A DNA stretch of 64,000 nucleotides from a virus, in the IMG/VR virus record IMGVR_UViG_3300037278_000728, positions 1 through 64,000 of that record. The stretch is one strand, 5' to 3'. The notes beneath the pieces are model-generated. The model was not told the DNA's origin. It made no database searches and saw only the letters and a program-made list of their open reading frames with translations. Each line of letters begins with the position of its first letter. The stretch's first letter is position 1. Positions 1-7,776 of the stretch are shown piece by piece. The position numbers and the translations under genes were made by a program.

Positions 1-360
1 CTAATTTAATTTCCTCACTAGGGTTGCTAATAACTCTTATTGCATAACCATCTTGTTTAACTGCGGCTAATTGCATGGCTTCACTTGGATTTTTGATATA
101 TTGAATTGCATAACCATCTTGTTTAACCGCAACTAATTGAATTGCTTCACTTGGATTTTTGATAAATTTAATCGAAGTTCCATCTTGTTTAACCGCAACT
201 AATTGAATTGCTTCACTTGGATTTTTTATAAATTTAATCGCAATTCCATTTCGTTTAACTGCGGCTAATTGAATTGCTTCACTTGGATTTTTGATATATT
301 GAATTGCATACCCGTATTGTTTAACTGCAACTAATTGAATTGCTTCACTTGGATGTGCAT
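1..360 (-). repeat. 66-bp coding tandem repeats
   Basis: At least five direct copies spaced exactly 66 bp, recognisable by the recurring block GCTTCACTTGGATTTTT on the + strand near 79, 144, 210, 276 and 342. They encode the 22-residue repeats of the gene on the minus strand. Near-identity between copies suggests recent expansion by slippage or recombination. Confidence 0.9.
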
Positions 361-1153
361 TTAATATAATTGAACCGCTGTGTTCGGCAATTGGTGTAAA
401 TATTTTCCATAAAATTGGGTATTTATCGGCTAATTCATTTGGCTTTATTTTTTTATCGCGTTCATTCATAAATTGTTGTGTTTCAAAATGAAATTGATAT
501 CTTTCATTTTCTTTTTTGAACAAAACAATATATAATGGGCCTTGCTTATTATAATCTGCAAACATATTATTTTCTTTTGCCGCAGTACACCATCGGGTAT
601 TAATTCCAAAGAAACAACTCGCCGCTTTCGTCTTTGGTACAACAACTTTTACCTGAGCATCATTATAAATTAATTTGGCTTGTCCGGTTTTATAAAAATT
701 TTGTTCTTCACTTGATGATAATTCGCTAGTAGAAGTAACATCTTTTTCTTGGTATTGGTCAATAATATCTTCTAGCCCTAGAGAATCAGGGACTTCAGGG
801 GTAGTTGATTTGATCCCAGTTAGGCCTTTAATCTGATTTATGTCTCGAATAGTTAATTTTGGTTCTAGATTTGGCTTTTTAAGTAATGCTTTAAATTTTA
901 TTAAAGCCGGAATGGCTCTGCTCGCAATATCTTCATATCTACTTATTCGGCCATTTGCGTAATTAAGAACTAACCAAAAGGTGAGTTCTTTATTTCCTGT
1001 GGGATCTAAATTTGCAATATTATCAATCGCTATTTTAATATCCGATGTTTTTGGCGCGGAGGCATCTGACTTAATTCGAGTAATTAATTTATTACCGAAG
1101 TCATTAATTAATCGCTGCTCGTTATATTCCAGTAATAATTCAATTATTTTCAT
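1..1153 (-). CDS. WCTA-motif protein with C-terminal 22-residue repeats (3' end outside window)
   Basis: The first 384 codons are visible; the gene runs off the left edge. The central part has a G-x-N-T-R-W-C-T-A motif near residue 188, followed by a Y-Q-F-H-F-E-T-Q-Q-F stretch, a combination I know from uncharacterised T4-like phage proteins. From about residue 264 to the edge there are five-plus copies of a 22-residue repeat with core N-P-S-E-A-I-Q-L-A-A-V-K, of the alpha-hairpin kind (DUF4116-like). Similar repeats end the proteins at 22176-24678. The start at 1153 lies 5 nt after a TATAAATA late promoter, with no Shine-Dalgarno (SD) sequence. Function unknown; a binding or scaffold role for the repeats is inference. 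Confidence 0.75.
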   Translation of the reverse strand, partial: MKIIELLLEYNEQRLINDFGNKLITRIKSDASAPKTSDIKIAIDNIANLDPTGNKELTFWLVLNYANGRISRYEDIASRAIPALIKFKALLKKPNLEPKLTIRDINQIKGLTGIKSTTPEVPDSLGLEDIIDQYQEKDVTSTSELSSSEEQNFYKTGQAKLIYNDAQVKVVVPKTKAASCFFGINTRWCTAAKENNMFADYNKQGPLYIVLFKKENERYQFHFETQQFMNERDKKIKPNELADKYPILWKIFTPIAEHSGSIILNAHPSEAIQLVAVKQYGYAIQYIKNPSEAIQLAAVKRNGIAIKFIKNPSEAIQLVAVKQDGTSIKFIKNPSEAIQLVAVKQDGYAIQYIKNPSEAMQLAAVKQDGYAIRVISNPSEEIKL

Positions 1154-1158
1154 ATTAG

Positions 1159-1166
1159 TATTTATA
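1159..1166 (-). promoter_or_regulatory. T4-type late promoter abutting a start codon
   Basis: TATAAATA on the minus strand, then CTAAT, then ATG at 1153. In T4 the octamer covers about -13 to -6, so +1 falls on the A of the ATG: a predicted leaderless mRNA. Confidence 0.75.
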
Positions 1167-1178
1167 ATATATAAATAG

Positions 1179-1211
1179 ATTTTCGAGTGGTATTAAATAC
1201 CACTCGAAAAT
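1179..1211 (-). terminator. Hairpin between two minus-strand genes
   Basis: A near-perfect inverted repeat: arm TTTTCGAGTGGTAT, short loop, complementary arm. It lies 34 bp beyond the stop of the gene at 1245-2120 and just upstream of the late promoter of the next gene. It probably insulates the two units. Confidence 0.6.
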
Positions 1212-1244
1212 GCTTTAGACGATTATTATTTAAAATACCAATTC

Positions 1245-2120
1245 TTACAGGGTATCTAAGTATGCAAATTTAACCGAAAGATTTGCCCAATTAGCGGGTG
1301 GTTGAACACCTTTTGGAAGCCAAAAATATTCGTTACCGCTGAATGTTAAAAGTTTTTCAGCAGAGCGAATTTGCTTAACATATTCGACATTGCCCGAGGT
1401 TCCTTCAACAACTACCGTTGGATTTCCAATATTAATTACGCCTGCCGATGTTACGGCTACGTTGTTCTGCAAAACTCCACCAATAACTGAGTTAGTGGTA
1501 ACGGGCGCGGTTGTCGCCTGCGGGAATGTAATGTTAGCCGAAGTATAGTTACTACCGCCTGATACAACAGCAACCGACTCAAGACCAAAATTAACATTAA
1601 AAATTGCGCCCGCTCCGTTTCCGGCAGTTGTTGTTGCGACTGCCGCAATATTGGCTGGTAGTGCTTTATACCCTTCATTTGCAACAGCATTAAGTGTAAA
1701 CGCATTAACGGCATTATTTGCAAAAACACTATTAACCGTAATGGTAGCCGCGTTACCAAAAACTCCGCCTGAAAGAGTCAAAACATTACCGACAGAATAT
1801 AAATTACCACCCGAAACTATAGAAGCGGAAACCACTTTAAGATTAGCGGTGGCAGATGCGTAAATAATTGGATCTGAGCCAACAGGAAATACCTTAACTG
1901 CCGAAAAACCGGCGCTGGTTGGCGCACCATTACTAAGCGTTGTTAAACTTCTTCCGTTATTAGTATGCGCAACAAACCTACTTGGGCTATTCTGTTTTGC
2001 TAAATACCCGGGAACAGCGGCTGAATCAGCGGCACCCCAGGTAAGACTTTGAATTTGATGGGTAACATTTACTCCACCTTGAGTTCCTAAAAATTCTTGA
2101 CGTTTGATTGGTCTGCCCAT
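1245..2120 (-). CDS. Putative virion structural protein with Gly/Ser beta repeats
   Basis: 291 aa from ATG 2120; an in-frame GTG at 2150 would add 10 residues, but the ATG follows a GCAGGTAG sequence and gives the M-G-R-P-I-K-R-Q-E-F start. The protein is rich in G, S, A, V, N and T and has repeated 'V-V-S-G-G-x-x-Y' units near residues 100 and 195. These resemble beta-structured decoration or adhesion modules of T4-like virion proteins. No catalytic motif is seen. A structural role is inferred from composition and late-promoter context; head, tail or fibre placement cannot be decided. Confidence 0.5.
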   Translation of the reverse strand: MGRPIKRQEFLGTQGGVNVTHQIQSLTWGAADSAAVPGYLAKQNSPSRFVAHTNNGRSLTTLSNGAPTSAGFSAVKVFPVGSDPIIYASATANLKVVSASIVSGGNLYSVGNVLTLSGGVFGNAATITVNSVFANNAVNAFTLNAVANEGYKALPANIAAVATTTAGNGAGAIFNVNFGLESVAVVSGGSNYTSANITFPQATTAPVTTNSVIGGVLQNNVAVTSAGVINIGNPTVVVEGTSGNVEYVKQIRSAEKLLTFSGNEYFWLPKGVQPPANWANLSVKFAYLDTL

Positions 2121-2205
2121 GATATTTCTACCTGCGTGAGTTTTACTCACCTACGAAGATTATTTACTTCATAAACTTATTAACTAATAAGCATACTTAT
2201 TTATC
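2121..2205 (-). promoter_or_regulatory. Late promoter and hairpin leader
   Basis: GATAAATA at 2198-2205 on the minus strand, followed by a leader of about 70 nt to the ATG at 2120. The leader contains the small inverted repeat GTGAG-TAAAA-CTCAC just before the ribosome binding region. Confidence 0.45.
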
Positions 2206-2208
2206 CGT

Positions 2209-2946
2209 TTATCTTATTAGAGCTAAATCAGCAAGCAATTGATCAGATTTTAGCCCACTGGGTGCAACTCCGGTTGTATTAAACCAATCTTGGCCTAATA
2301 ATGCATATGCCTCATCGCAATAGGTATTCCAAAACGCCCAGGTCATTTTTTTCAGCATTCCCCAGGTAATGCAAGTTACTGTCTTATCATCATACGCTAC
2401 TGCAAAAACAGCATGGCCGCCCCAACTTCCAGGAATAGCAGCGTCACCCGTGCTAATATCCCATACCATTTGAGACTGAGCAGACATAGGTAAACTTACG
2501 CCAATATAAACTCCACCAAACATAGAAATAGCGGTCTTAATTTCGGTCTGATTCTTAACATTGGCTGACATAAAACCAATCAATTTATGATTAGCAAACC
2601 CAGAATTTCGCCAGTTAGTAAGTACATTAATTTCAATACCACCATTATCAGATGAAGGATCTTGCGGATTATATCCATCCCACTGTTCATAATATGATAA
2701 CACATCATCATCCGTTACCGTTATTTCAGTTGCGGCATTAGCAGACCATGTTTGCAATCCGTGCCCACAAGCGGCAATTGTACAACAACCTAATCGATCG
2801 TTGGCCATCATTCCCCATTCTGTTACGCCGTTTGTCCAATCGCAACTAACAGGTGGTGGGGGTAATGCTTCCACTAGGTAATTTGCGAGGCGAAGAGTGC
2901 GTGAGTCTTTGATAATTGCCTTACGGCCTAATTTTCGGTTTAGCAT
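2209..2946 (-). CDS. Papain-like (C1-fold) cysteine peptidase-like protein
   Basis: 245 aa, ATG preceded by AGGAG. A candidate nucleophile sits in R-L-G-C-C-T-I-A-A (Cys54/55) and a candidate catalytic His in W-G-G-H-A-V-F-A-V (about residue 177). These are followed by D-D-K-T-V-T-C-I-T-W-G, where papain-type enzymes usually have Asn before Ser-Trp-Gly. The order Cys-His-(Asn) and the 'WG' turn fit the papain fold, but the third residue appears to be Thr, so activity is uncertain. There is no signal peptide. Possible roles are virion maturation or host protein cleavage; both are inference. Confidence 0.5.
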   Translation of the reverse strand: MLNRKLGRKAIIKDSRTLRLANYLVEALPPPPVSCDWTNGVTEWGMMANDRLGCCTIAACGHGLQTWSANAATEITVTDDDVLSYYEQWDGYNPQDPSSDNGGIEINVLTNWRNSGFANHKLIGFMSANVKNQTEIKTAISMFGGVYIGVSLPMSAQSQMVWDISTGDAAIPGSWGGHAVFAVAYDDKTVTCITWGMLKKMTWAFWNTYCDEAYALLGQDWFNTTGVAPSGLKSDQLLADLALIR

Positions 2947-2954
2947 ATATTCTC

Positions 2955-3383
2955 CTACTCCGTTGCGGGAATAATTGTTTTATTATTGTTTGACAATCGA
3001 TTAATCAACGGAACTAATTTATTTCGTCCGTCTTCACTATACGAGGATAATTTTAATTCTTTGTTATTCTTTTGCGCTTTATTAACTGCCCAAATAATTA
3101 ATTTTTTTGCATAGCCCTTACCTTCGTAGCCCTGTCTAACCGCGACGTGCATTAACCATAGTTGATTCTCTTTATATGGATTTTGCTGCAATTCTAGATC
3201 GCCAATTAATTTTTTATCAGCCCATAACGTTAAATGAATTTCGTCGCGTAACCGAGATATAGGCAAATATTTAATTTCTTTTGCCAATGATTGATCGGAC
3301 ATTAATATATCTCTTAATTGTGAGCCAATCATTTCTCGTTCTATAACATTGTTCGAAGTTCTACTTATCTCGGCTATTTTCAT
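2955..3383 (-). CDS. GNAT-family N-acetyltransferase
   Basis: 142 aa. Residues about 78-96 contain V-A-V-R-Q-G-Y-E-G-K-G-Y-A-K-K-L, the acetyl-CoA pyrophosphate-binding motif A (R/Q-x-x-G-x-G/A) of GNAT enzymes, with the preceding beta strand W-L-M-H-V. The substrate cannot be read from sequence. The ATG lies 5 nt from the minus-strand half of a palindromic late promoter and has no SD, so a leaderless late transcript is expected. Phage GNATs may modify host proteins or toxins; that role is inference. Confidence 0.75.
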   Translation of the reverse strand: MKIAEISRTSNNVIEREMIGSQLRDILMSDQSLAKEIKYLPISRLRDEIHLTLWADKKLIGDLELQQNPYKENQLWLMHVAVRQGYEGKGYAKKLIIWAVNKAQKNNKELKLSSYSEDGRNKLVPLINRLSNNNKTIIPATE

Positions 3384-3388
3384 ATAGC

Positions 3389-3402
3389 TATTTATATAAA
3401 TA
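3389..3402. promoter_or_regulatory. Perfectly palindromic bidirectional late promoter
   Basis: TATTTATATAAATA equals its own reverse complement and contains overlapping TATAAATA boxes on both strands (minus 3396-3389, plus 3395-3402). Each box is exactly 5 nt from an ATG (3383 minus, 3408 plus), so both divergent transcripts should be leaderless. Confidence 0.75.
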
Positions 3403-3407
3403 CTAAT

Positions 3408-3488
3408 ATGAAAATAATTGAATTATTATTGGAATATAACGAGCAGCGATTAATTAATGACTTCGGTAATATCATAATAATCGCATAA
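3408..3488 (+). pseudogene. Truncated copy of the 5' end of the gene at 1-1153
   Basis: A 26-codon reading frame whose first 21 residues are identical to the start of the protein at 1-1153. The first ~62 nt differ by one base. The late promoter and 5-nt spacing are duplicated too. After residue 21 the match stops and a stop codon follows, so this is a 5' remnant left by recombination or duplication. It could still be translated into a short peptide. Confidence 0.8.
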
Positions 3489-3508
3489 ATATTATTGGGG
3501 TGAAAGAT

Positions 3509-3904
3509 ATGATATTACCTGAGCAAGCGATAGCAACGTCATCAACTTTAAATGTGCAAAATGCGCAAAATGTACAGAATGTTCAAAATGTGCAGAATGT
3601 TGAACTATCCGAAGAAGATGATACCGGAGCGGAAACTTATAATCCTAATATGTCAAATTGGGATAAGCCCTTTATGCGGTCGGTATTATCCGCCGAGAAT
3701 GGCTCAGGCAGTACTGCGAGATTAGGCACGTTATCTATTATTTGGACATCATTAGCTATTTTGGTGTATCTAATAGTTGTTACTAAAAATATACCACCAA
3801 ATATTATGTCTCTGTGTTATTTTTCAATTTTAATGATATGTGTTGTATATTCACCGGCAAAAATTACTGGTATATTGAAATCATATTTAGGAAAAAAATC
3901 ATAG
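3509..3904 (+). CDS. Small two-helix membrane protein, holin candidate
   Basis: 131 aa from ATG 3509, preceded by GGGGTGAAAG as ribosome binding site; a GTG at 3500 is less likely. The N-terminus has six tandem N-V-Q units encoded by a 9-bp repeat, then an acidic segment. Two hydrophobic helices follow (about residues 75-95 and 100-118), then a basic tail ending K-K-S. Size, two membrane spans and charged tail fit phage holins, but the SleB endolysin is 58 kb away, so the role is inference. Its 3' end overlaps the NUDIX gene on the other strand by 6 bp. Confidence 0.55.
   Translation: MILPEQAIATSSTLNVQNAQNVQNVQNVQNVELSEEDDTGAETYNPNMSNWDKPFMRSVLSAENGSGSTARLGTLSIIWTSLAILVYLIVVTKNIPPNIMSLCYFSILMICVVYSPAKITGILKSYLGKKS
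3549..3602 (+). repeat. 9-bp tandem coding repeat (N-V-Q)n
   Basis: Six in-phase units of the AATGTGCAA type inside the two-helix membrane protein gene. Copy-number change would keep the frame. Confidence 0.8.
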
Positions 3905-4315
3905 CGTTTCTTCTATGATTTTAATTTTCTCTTGAATAACAGAAATATTTAAGGTTGAAAAAAGACCGGGATGTAAGGGTTTTGGAAATTTATCTAGTTT
4001 AGTCCAGCAATATCCGCTATGTTCATTGTTAAGAATTGGTAAGAATTCATTTTCTATTTGCAGCAAAAAAGAATAATACTTAAATTTATCGTCAGGCGAA
4101 GTGTATACGTCCAATGGATAATATTTAGTAAAGGATAAATTAACTCCTAATTCTTCGAATAATTCTCTATGTAATCCTGTAATAATAGATTCCGATTCAA
4201 CTATTTTTCCGCCCGGTATTCCCCAGGTTCCTCTTGTTTTCGTATTATTACGAAGTAAAAAAAGAGCTCGATGTGTTTCTTTAGCATAAACCAGTGCGCC
4301 AGCCCCAATAATCAT
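3899..4315 (-). CDS. NUDIX hydrolase
   Basis: 138 aa, ATG preceded by TTAGGTGT. Residues about 34-57 match the NUDIX box G-x5-E-x7-R-E-x-x-E-E-x-G, from G-G-K-I-V-E through R-E-L-F-E-E-L-G-V, with all metal-binding Glu residues present. The enzyme should hydrolyse a nucleoside diphosphate linked to another moiety; candidates are oxidised dNTPs, ADP-ribose, NAD or RNA caps. Several ART-like genes lie nearby, so an ADP-ribose or NAD substrate is an attractive but untested idea. Confidence 0.85.
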   Translation of the reverse strand: MIIGAGALVYAKETHRALFLLRNNTKTRGTWGIPGGKIVESESIITGLHRELFEELGVNLSFTKYYPLDVYTSPDDKFKYYSFLLQIENEFLPILNNEHSGYCWTKLDKFPKPLHPGLFSTLNISVIQEKIKIIEETL

Positions 4316-4390
4316 AATACACCTAACGTAATCGTAAACTTTGACAAATAGACAACATATTTTGTTCCCAATTTTATTAATTTAGTTAAT

Positions 4391-5155
4391 TTAGTAATCT
4401 CCATTATAGGTCTCTAGATTAGTTTTATAGAACATTGACTCTGTATTAATTAAATACGATTTACCTGAAGTCCAAATTTCTCGACTTTCATCGCCAATAT
4501 TCATGTTTGAGAGGTTATATTTTTTAAATCCGTTGGTGGTCGGGTCAAATATTTTATTAAAAATATTTTCAAAGTCACTTATTGATTGTGCATCTTTAAA
4601 GGCTATTGCGAGTTCGCGAAAATTAAAACTATTAAAATCTCTTAATAAATAATTTTTTTCACGCAAACAAGATTTTAGAAAATCAACGTAATTTTTTTCC
4701 GATATTTGGTGATTATTAAATAGTTTATTAAAACTTCCTAAACTATATATATTATTCGCTTTAAAACTAAACCATATATCATCAGCCGGGCACACGGCAA
4801 TTTCGGTACCATTAACCGGTATAACCGCATAACCTGCTCCGTATAAATCTGCTTTCCACTTAGAATTCGTACAAATTAAACTATTACTTCTTTTTGGATA
4901 ATTTGCCCAACTCGGCAAATTATCCAGTAATAAAGTATAATAGTTATTAGTATTACGGCTATGTCTTATTTTTTTAGTCGGATCCGCTAGAAAAAAATTT
5001 CCATTTAAATTGCGTAAGCCTTTAAAAATTTTGTTTCCGTGTTTACTCGCCGATAACGCTTCTGAACAATCATTCTCGAGTATTTTGAGTAGATTATTAG
5101 TGTTTGCTATTTTTTTCGTTCCGTTAAACTCAATTAAAAATTCTGCAGATTTCAT
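4391..5155 (-). CDS. ART-like paralogue A (putative ADP-ribosyltransferase fold)
   Basis: 254 aa; start overlaps the stop of the upstream structural gene (TAATTAATG) behind AAAGGTGG. It shares a three-block pattern with the genes at 6339, 14477, 22176 and 23539. Block 1 is I-F-K-G-L (R-G in the paralogues, so the presumed NAD-contacting Arg is Lys here). Block 2 is R-S-N-S-L-I-C-T followed by a Y-G. Block 3 is R-E-I-W-T-S-G-K-S-Y. The order Arg, Ser/Thr strand, Glu fits the R-S-E class of ADP-ribosyltransferases. It is closest to the 14477 gene (shared N-Y-Y-T-L and Y-P-K-R-S). The Lys substitution may mean reduced or altered activity. Confidence 0.45.
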   Translation of the reverse strand: MKSAEFLIEFNGTKKIANTNNLLKILENDCSEALSASKHGNKIFKGLRNLNGNFFLADPTKKIRHSRNTNNYYTLLLDNLPSWANYPKRSNSLICTNSKWKADLYGAGYAVIPVNGTEIAVCPADDIWFSFKANNIYSLGSFNKLFNNHQISEKNYVDFLKSCLREKNYLLRDFNSFNFRELAIAFKDAQSISDFENIFNKIFDPTTNGFKKYNLSNMNIGDESREIWTSGKSYLINTESMFYKTNLETYNGDY

Positions 5156-6294
5156 TAATTACCACCTTTATCTGGTCGGAGCAGGGTCGATAAATCTTGT
5201 AATACTGGCATAGAAATATTGGAGCTATTAACAATAGTATTTGAATTGTTAATGAATTGGTCTCTCTGCGTTTGACCTTTTCCTGGTGTTAGTGGGGTTC
5301 TGACTTTGGAATTTACATATTTCCATTTTATACCAGACCATCTATAAAGCCTTGCTGGAAAGTAATCTTGTCTTAAAATATATTGTCCAATAATTGGATT
5401 ATTTGGAAATTCGGTAGCTGTTGTCACTGAATACCCGTCAATAGCTTCCCCGTTGCCCACAAGATATCCACTGAATTTTTGCTGAGGACTAGCATTTGCC
5501 GGCAATGGTCCATTCTTAGGCTTCCCACCAACAAATAGTGGAGCCCATAATGGATCTGTATTATAGCCGGATTCCGGTACTTCATATTCGGCCTGTTCAA
5601 TAATTGCGGAATCTATACTCTGATATTGACCAATCGAGCTTGTGATATTTCCGTAGGTAGTAGTGTTGCCATTTATTAACACCGGATTTCCATTAACACC
5701 AACGACGACTTGATTCAAAATATCTGCATATTCTTGCGCATCTGTCATTGGCGTGCATTTCAATCGCCAAATGTGATTCCACCAGGTGGGGGAAAAACCA
5801 TTTGCCGGTCTAGTTCCCTCCTGAATTACATAAAATCTTTTTAGGGCAACGGGCACAGTTTCGTCCAAACTATAAAATTCTTTCAAGTTCGGTAATTCTA
5901 GAACATCCCCTGACATTAGTTTCCTACCAATAGTATCTACCATACTATTAAGGTGTACGGTTATGAATAATGTTCCGCTCGAGATCATCAATCCCCATTG
6001 ACTTAGATCAAGATCCAAATCTGCCGGAGAATAGTAACCTCTAACTCGATATATATCCTGCGAATATTTTCGATCCCTATTTTCAAGTAAGAGAATATCT
6101 TGTATATTCTGCGCCGACAAATTTGGATAATTTGGTTGGGTAGCGTCGTTTGTGGTATTTGGATTTTCTGCGCCGAGATATTTATGGACATATAAGTCCA
6201 CCCCGCCCATCGTGAATTGCTCATATATATGCTTATCAAACCACATGGCGTCTTGACCGTATTTTTCGTTAGACCATAAAGAAATTCTTGGCAT
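5155..6294 (-). CDS. T4-like virion structural protein near the neck gene (gp14 position)
   Basis: 379 aa from ATG 6294, which follows AGAGAGGAT and a minus-strand TATAAATA. The N-terminal part (M-P-R-I-S-L, V-D-L-Y-V-H-K-Y-L-G, E-N-R-D-R-K-Y, L-S-Q-W-G-L, G-R-K-L-M-S-G-D-V-L-E-L-P, Q-E-Y-A-D-I-L) matches what I recall of a conserved structural protein of T4-like cyanophages encoded next to gp13. The C-terminal part has a Y-R-W-S-G-I-K-W module, also found in the sheath and gp15 here. Neck or head-tail connector placement is inferred from the gp13 neighbour. Confidence 0.6.
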   Translation of the reverse strand: MPRISLWSNEKYGQDAMWFDKHIYEQFTMGGVDLYVHKYLGAENPNTTNDATQPNYPNLSAQNIQDILLLENRDRKYSQDIYRVRGYYSPADLDLDLSQWGLMISSGTLFITVHLNSMVDTIGRKLMSGDVLELPNLKEFYSLDETVPVALKRFYVIQEGTRPANGFSPTWWNHIWRLKCTPMTDAQEYADILNQVVVGVNGNPVLINGNTTTYGNITSSIGQYQSIDSAIIEQAEYEVPESGYNTDPLWAPLFVGGKPKNGPLPANASPQQKFSGYLVGNGEAIDGYSVTTATEFPNNPIIGQYILRQDYFPARLYRWSGIKWKYVNSKVRTPLTPGKGQTQRDQFINNSNTIVNSSNISMPVLQDLSTLLRPDKGGN

Positions 6295-6305
6295 TATTAA
6301 ATCCT

Positions 6306-6333
6306 CTCTTATATTTATATGTACACATAAATA
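6306..6333. promoter_or_regulatory. Back-to-back divergent late promoters
   Basis: Minus-strand TATAAATA at 6312-6319 serves the structural gene (start 6294, with SD). Plus-strand CATAAATA at 6326-6333 is 5 nt from ATG 6339 and serves the ART-like gene, with no room for an SD. Confidence 0.7.
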
Positions 6334-6338
6334 CAAAC

Positions 6339-6953
6339 ATGCGCTTATCTGAAGTATTAGATCATACAAAATTAAAACACGGCGAAGAACAATGGATGCT
6401 TTCGACTCGAGCGAAAGCATTAGTTTCTTTTATGCAGACGCATTGTTCAGATATAATTAAAGTTTATAACAACGATTGCAAAAATGGCGACTTTCTATTT
6501 CGCGGCATAAGAGACGCTAAATCATATATTTTATTGGGTAAAAGCCGAGACGATCGAAAGCCAATGGATACTTCGATGGAGGTTCAAAAAATAGTGGATA
6601 GCAGCCTCGCGGCGTCTGGATTTAAGGCGTTGAGGTCAAATAGTATTTTTTGCACGGGTAATCTCTTTGCAGCAGAAAACTATGGTGATACTTTTGTAAT
6701 TTTTCCTGTTAATGGGTTTTCGTATACATGGTCTCCGAAAGTTCGTGATTTATTCAATGAGGTTTCGTTGTTTGACATTAACAAGCCAATTTTTAATTTT
6801 GCCGAACAGTACAAATATAAAAATAGTGTCGGATTAGCGGATGCCATAAGAATGGGGTGTGAAATATTAATTTCCGGATCTTATGTTGCGCTCGATTATA
6901 ATCATCATGGTCATAGTATAAAAGATATATTAACTGCCTTGGGCTTGGAGTAA
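6339..6953 (+). CDS. ART-like paralogue B (putative ADP-ribosyltransferase fold)
   Basis: 204 aa from ATG 6339, 5 nt downstream of CATAAATA; predicted leaderless. Block 1 is F-L-F-R-G-I-R (about residue 53). Then D-R-K-P-M-D-T, block 2 R-S-N-S-I-F-C-T, a Y-G and F-P-V-N-G-F-S-Y-T-W-S-P, and block 3 G-C-E-I-L-I-S-G-S-Y. This is the shortest full member and defines the core domain, about 200 residues without repeats; the genes at 22176 and 23539 carry the same core plus repeats. It sits as a single-gene insertion between two neck-region structural genes. Target and activity unknown. Confidence 0.5.
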   Translation: MRLSEVLDHTKLKHGEEQWMLSTRAKALVSFMQTHCSDIIKVYNNDCKNGDFLFRGIRDAKSYILLGKSRDDRKPMDTSMEVQKIVDSSLAASGFKALRSNSIFCTGNLFAAENYGDTFVIFPVNGFSYTWSPKVRDLFNEVSLFDINKPIFNFAEQYKYKNSVGLADAIRMGCEILISGSYVALDYNHHGHSIKDILTALGLE

Positions 6954-6958
6954 TTATT

Positions 6959-7738
6959 ATGGAAAATAAAAATGATGAAAATTCAGTTTCACTAGCGAAA
7001 CTTCGACAGCGAGTCTTTGATTATGTAACTCAACGATTAGGTGAGGGCATGATCGAAGTTGAATTAGATGCCGAGCATTTACAGAATGCATTAACTCGAG
7101 CAATTGAAGTTTTTCAAACACGTAGTTCCGCCGCAGTAGAAGAATCATACGCATTCTTGACAACCCAAACAAATGTTCAGGTTTATACACTACCGGATGA
7201 GGTTCAATTTGTTGTTAAGATTTGGAGACGGTCAATTGGCGATTTAGGTAATGCCGGGTCTCAATTTGATCCCTTTTATGGCGGATGGCTGAACACATAT
7301 CTACTTAACACTTTAGATTCCGCTGGTGGACTATTATCTTTCGAATTATTCACTGATTATCAAGCGATGGTATCAAGACAGTTTGGCGGAGAAATTGATT
7401 TTAATTACAATTCAATGACTAAAAAACTTACATTAGTTCGCCAACCTAGGGGAACGGGTGAAAGTTTGCTTCTTCAAATTTATAATTATAAACCCGAAGT
7501 TCAGTTATTAAGTGATCCTAGAACTTTAACTTTTATTAAGGAGTATGTTCTAGCTGTTGCTAAAATAACATTAGGCGAAGCAAGAGCAAAGTTTTCCCAA
7601 ATTCCTGGGCCTTCCGGTGGTACGAGTCTTAACGGCGCAGAATTAAAGACTGAAGGGCAAGCTATGATCGATAAGTTAATGGAACAGATAACACTGTATC
7701 ATTTTGGTGAGCAACCATTGGGTCTGCTGATACAATAA
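6959..7738 (+). CDS. 13: Neck protein, T4 gp13-like (head completion)
   Basis: 259 aa. The pattern E-V-E-L-D-A-E-H-L ... A-L-T-R-A-I-E-V-F-Q ... E-E-S-Y-A-F-L ... Y-T-L-P-D-E-V, then Q-F-D-P-F, Y-N-Y-K-P-E and L-G-E-A-R-A-K-F with G-P-S-G-G-T-S-L-N-G near the C-terminus, matches gp13 neck proteins of T4-like phages. gp13 closes the head after packaging and provides the tail attachment site together with gp14. The start overlaps a TTGGAG region at the end of the ART-like gene upstream, so the two may be coupled. Confidence 0.85.
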   Translation: MENKNDENSVSLAKLRQRVFDYVTQRLGEGMIEVELDAEHLQNALTRAIEVFQTRSSAAVEESYAFLTTQTNVQVYTLPDEVQFVVKIWRRSIGDLGNAGSQFDPFYGGWLNTYLLNTLDSAGGLLSFELFTDYQAMVSRQFGGEIDFNYNSMTKKLTLVRQPRGTGESLLLQIYNYKPEVQLLSDPRTLTFIKEYVLAVAKITLGEARAKFSQIPGPSGGTSLNGAELKTEGQAMIDKLMEQITLYHFGEQPLGLLIQ

Positions 7739-7741
7739 GAC

Positions 7742-7770
7742 TTGTATTTTTACTTTACATGTTATATAAT
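7742..7770 (+). promoter_or_regulatory. Sigma70-type promoter abutting ATG 7777
   Basis: TTGTAT, 17-bp spacer, TATAAT, then ATTAAT and ATG. With +1 six to seven bases after the -10 box, the mRNA should start at the ATG. Confidence 0.65.
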
Positions 7771-7776
7771 ATTAAT

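Noticed and set aside
1-360. Regular 66-bp repeats reminiscent of a CRISPR or iteron array
   Set aside because: Repeats are contiguous, in frame and encode a 22-residue protein repeat; there are no unique spacers.
3549-3602. 9-bp repeats as a phase-variation switch
   Set aside because: Unit length is a multiple of three, so copy changes would not shift the frame.
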